Of a stretch of DNA of 64,000 nt, positions 55,801 to 58,800 are shown piece after piece. The stretch is from Lamellibrachia satsuma (lineage: Eukaryota; Annelida; Polychaeta; Sabellida; Siboglinidae). Under the pieces are notes generated by a model, which was not told the DNA's origin, ran no database searches, and worked only from the letters and a program-made list of their open reading frames with translations. How positions within the stretch are numbered: position 1 is the first letter of the stretch; every line of letters starts with the position of its first letter. Position numbers and translations under genes: made by a program. The stretch spans positions 3,087,036-3,151,035 of the forward strand of contig BSQZ01000018.1 in the NCBI GenBank assembly GCA_033239005.1, in the 5' to 3' direction.

Positions 55801-58800
55801 TGAGGAATTCACATGACTTTCATTTGCAAATAGTGATTCATTCTAGTCTACTGCTTTCTGAACAATGCAGTTTTTATATCGGTTAAAGCAGCAATGACAC
55901 AATCCTGTTTTTAAATGTGTGGGGGTAGAGAACTAACCTTGCTTGACCACACACAGACCACAATATTCACTGACAAAGCCATCTTCAAACTGCATATTGT
56001 CACTTACGACAAGGTCGGTTTCAACAACCCATACCACAAGTCCGTATGCAAGCATACTTGATGGTGGGTACATACAAGTTTCTTGCTAAAACTGCTTTGA
56101 AAACACAATTAATTTTTGCAATTTATCAAACATTTAAACCTAGTGGCCTTGTATTTGTGAGTGAAATGTTGCTGTTTATTTCCTGTCTTGTAAAATAGAA
56201 ATTATGAAATAATGTCATAACAGTGATGTGAAATTTAATAAACATAATAAACATCGATTTTAACTTTTACTCTAACAATTAACTTTGTTTACCTTTGTTG
56301 TTGATATAAAATTGACTAATGTATACACTATACACTACCATGGTTTACTAAATATTTGACTTTGTTGTGAGAATGTACCATTTTTTAACAGTTTATATAT
56401 CTTGTTCACTTGCAGCTCGCAACACAACCTAAATGCTTCAAGAAAAGGGTTAACTTGTAATTACACCAATACATGCAGACACATCGCATCTAAGTAACAG
56501 AACACAATCTACACACGGATCATAGCTAACAGCAATAACAACTCCAAGGGTCCCTACCTTATTCTAAAGGTGAAACTTTGAGGCAGAAACAAAATAATTG
56601 GGAAATGCACTGAATTGTACACAACACATTGTGCTAACAATCCCTAGCACTGGATACAGTATGTGCTGTACATGATCACACTACTTATTGTGGAAGACCT
56701 AACTATTTGACATAAATAGTTTTGTCCACATAATTGGAACATCAAGTTTCTGTGAGGTATTTATTGAGGAGACATGGCAAAGCAATGATATAAAAGAGGT
56801 GCATCACAGCACATAGTGAAAGCCATACTTGTTGAAAGGTAGGCCACACAAAAGCTACTGTAAAATCAACAAATGCCATCAGTTCTGAACACAACTGCTT
56901 AATTAAAGTTGATTTTTGGGTCATTCTGTGTCAAATTAACCAATGGTCAAGAAGTTGGTGTCTCAGAATTTGCACCCATTATTTTTATCTGCTTTAAGAG
57001 GTTTCTAACTTGAGAAGTTTACAAGGTACATATCTGAAATTTGCTGAATAAGTAGACATATTGGTACATATTATTTATGCACAATTCAAGAATGACAGGG
57101 AAAAGGATAATAAGTATACCAGGTGCACAAAAATGGAAAATATTTTTTTCTCAGAAGGATTTTAACAGTCTGTACTTCATTGTTGTGTTACAGTACAACG
57201 TCCAAATTGCACCATCTATTGTCAGGGATACTGGCATAACCTATTAGTTCAGTAAGCTTCTAGTTGACATACTTTCAGAATAAATCAGCCTAAAAATCAA
57301 CCAAAAATGAGAATGTGGGACAAGTCCTATGACCACCATGTTTTAACCTTTATAATTTCAGGTTGGTGTTCTGTCACATTTATTTTGGATATTTTTGGCC
57401 TATTTGGGAGAAATTTAGAAGAAAACACCACTTGGAAGAACAGTAACTTTCAGCTGCAATATAAATCAAATGAGACAGAACACCATCCTGAAATTTTAAT
57501 ATGTTGTTTACCTAATAAAGGACTATGCACAGTTTAAAAATGGTGGTCATACGACTTGTACCGCATTCTCATTTTGGGTGCTGAAATTTGTAAAATATAG
57601 AAAAGGTTAAAGTTTAAGGCTGAATTATTCTAGAAGCCTACTGAACTAATAAGTTATTGTCAGTATCCCTGACAATAGATGGTAGCAATTTGGACATTGT
57701 ACTGTAACACAACAATGAACCACAAACTGCAGAAATTTTGTCGGAAATTTTTTTAATGTTCTTTTCCATTTTTGTGTACCCGGTAATATGGTCGGTATAC
57801 CCATTGTCCTTTGTCCTATCATTCTTGAAGTTTTTATGGATAATCTATACCAATATAAATTTCAAGTATGTAACTTGTAAACTTCTCAAGTTAGAAGCAC
57901 CTGAAAACATAAAAATAACGGGTGCATAGTTTTTTTGCAGAAGTACTCAGGAATAGCTACTTATTCAATGGCTAAAATTTAAACAAATTCATCAACTTTT
58001 GAAATTTCTTGAAAATTGGTTGATTTGATATGGAATGACCCTTATGTGTTGGACACAAAATGTGTCATAATAAAAAAATTTACATACAATAAGTGAGCAT
58101 CACAAACAGACCACAGACCACATGACAGTGAGGAAATTCTATTTTGAAACCAAAATTAATATTTAAGTGCAGCACATATTTACAAATTTGTCATTACTTT
58201 GTTAAAGCCATAGGGATGATTTAATTTTTGGCGTATCTAAACATTTGCCATTAAATTATTTTGATTAGGAGTTTTCCAGCAAATATAGCTTTAAATAGAA
58301 ACAGGACCCCACTCGACATTATTTTTGTTCGTACTCATATACAATTTACACGAGAATATAAAAAAAGTTATTACAGAAGGAACAATGATACTGAACATAT
58401 ATTTTATCTACTAAGTAAAGCATAAAAGTCCCTTACAACAACAAAACACAGTAATTTATTTTTATTAAATAAATAAATACCCTTTAGTTTTTATGTGAGT
58501 TTCTTAGTCTTCACCCGTACTTCTGCATGACACCCAAAAGCTTCCCTCGTCAATTGATTTCCTTCTCAAACCAGATTATATTCATCAACCTACCTGGCAG
58601 CAGAAGTAATTAGGATTCCTCAGATGTTGCAACCTTTCATATGATCAATCTTACATCTAGGAAACACTGACAAAACGACAGCTCCAGGGGCTCTCATAAA
58701 CTCCCGCACCTCAAATCAGCTTACCTTTCATTAACCTGACACTGTGCCGGATCAATCAGGATCTCACGCAAGTGATATTTATTACTCAGCAACATTGAGC

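Noticed and set aside
57307..57537. 76-codon ORF in the centre of the fold-back element
   Set aside because: It spans the palindrome centre, is short and has no transposase motif.
58725..58762. Possible 11- or 38-nt extra exon between exons 3 and 4 (GTTAATGAAAG/gtaagc)
   Set aside because: Exons 3 and 4 already join in phase (phase 2 to phase 2), so no extra exon is required; the acceptor lacks a pyrimidine tract. Only transcript data would revive it.
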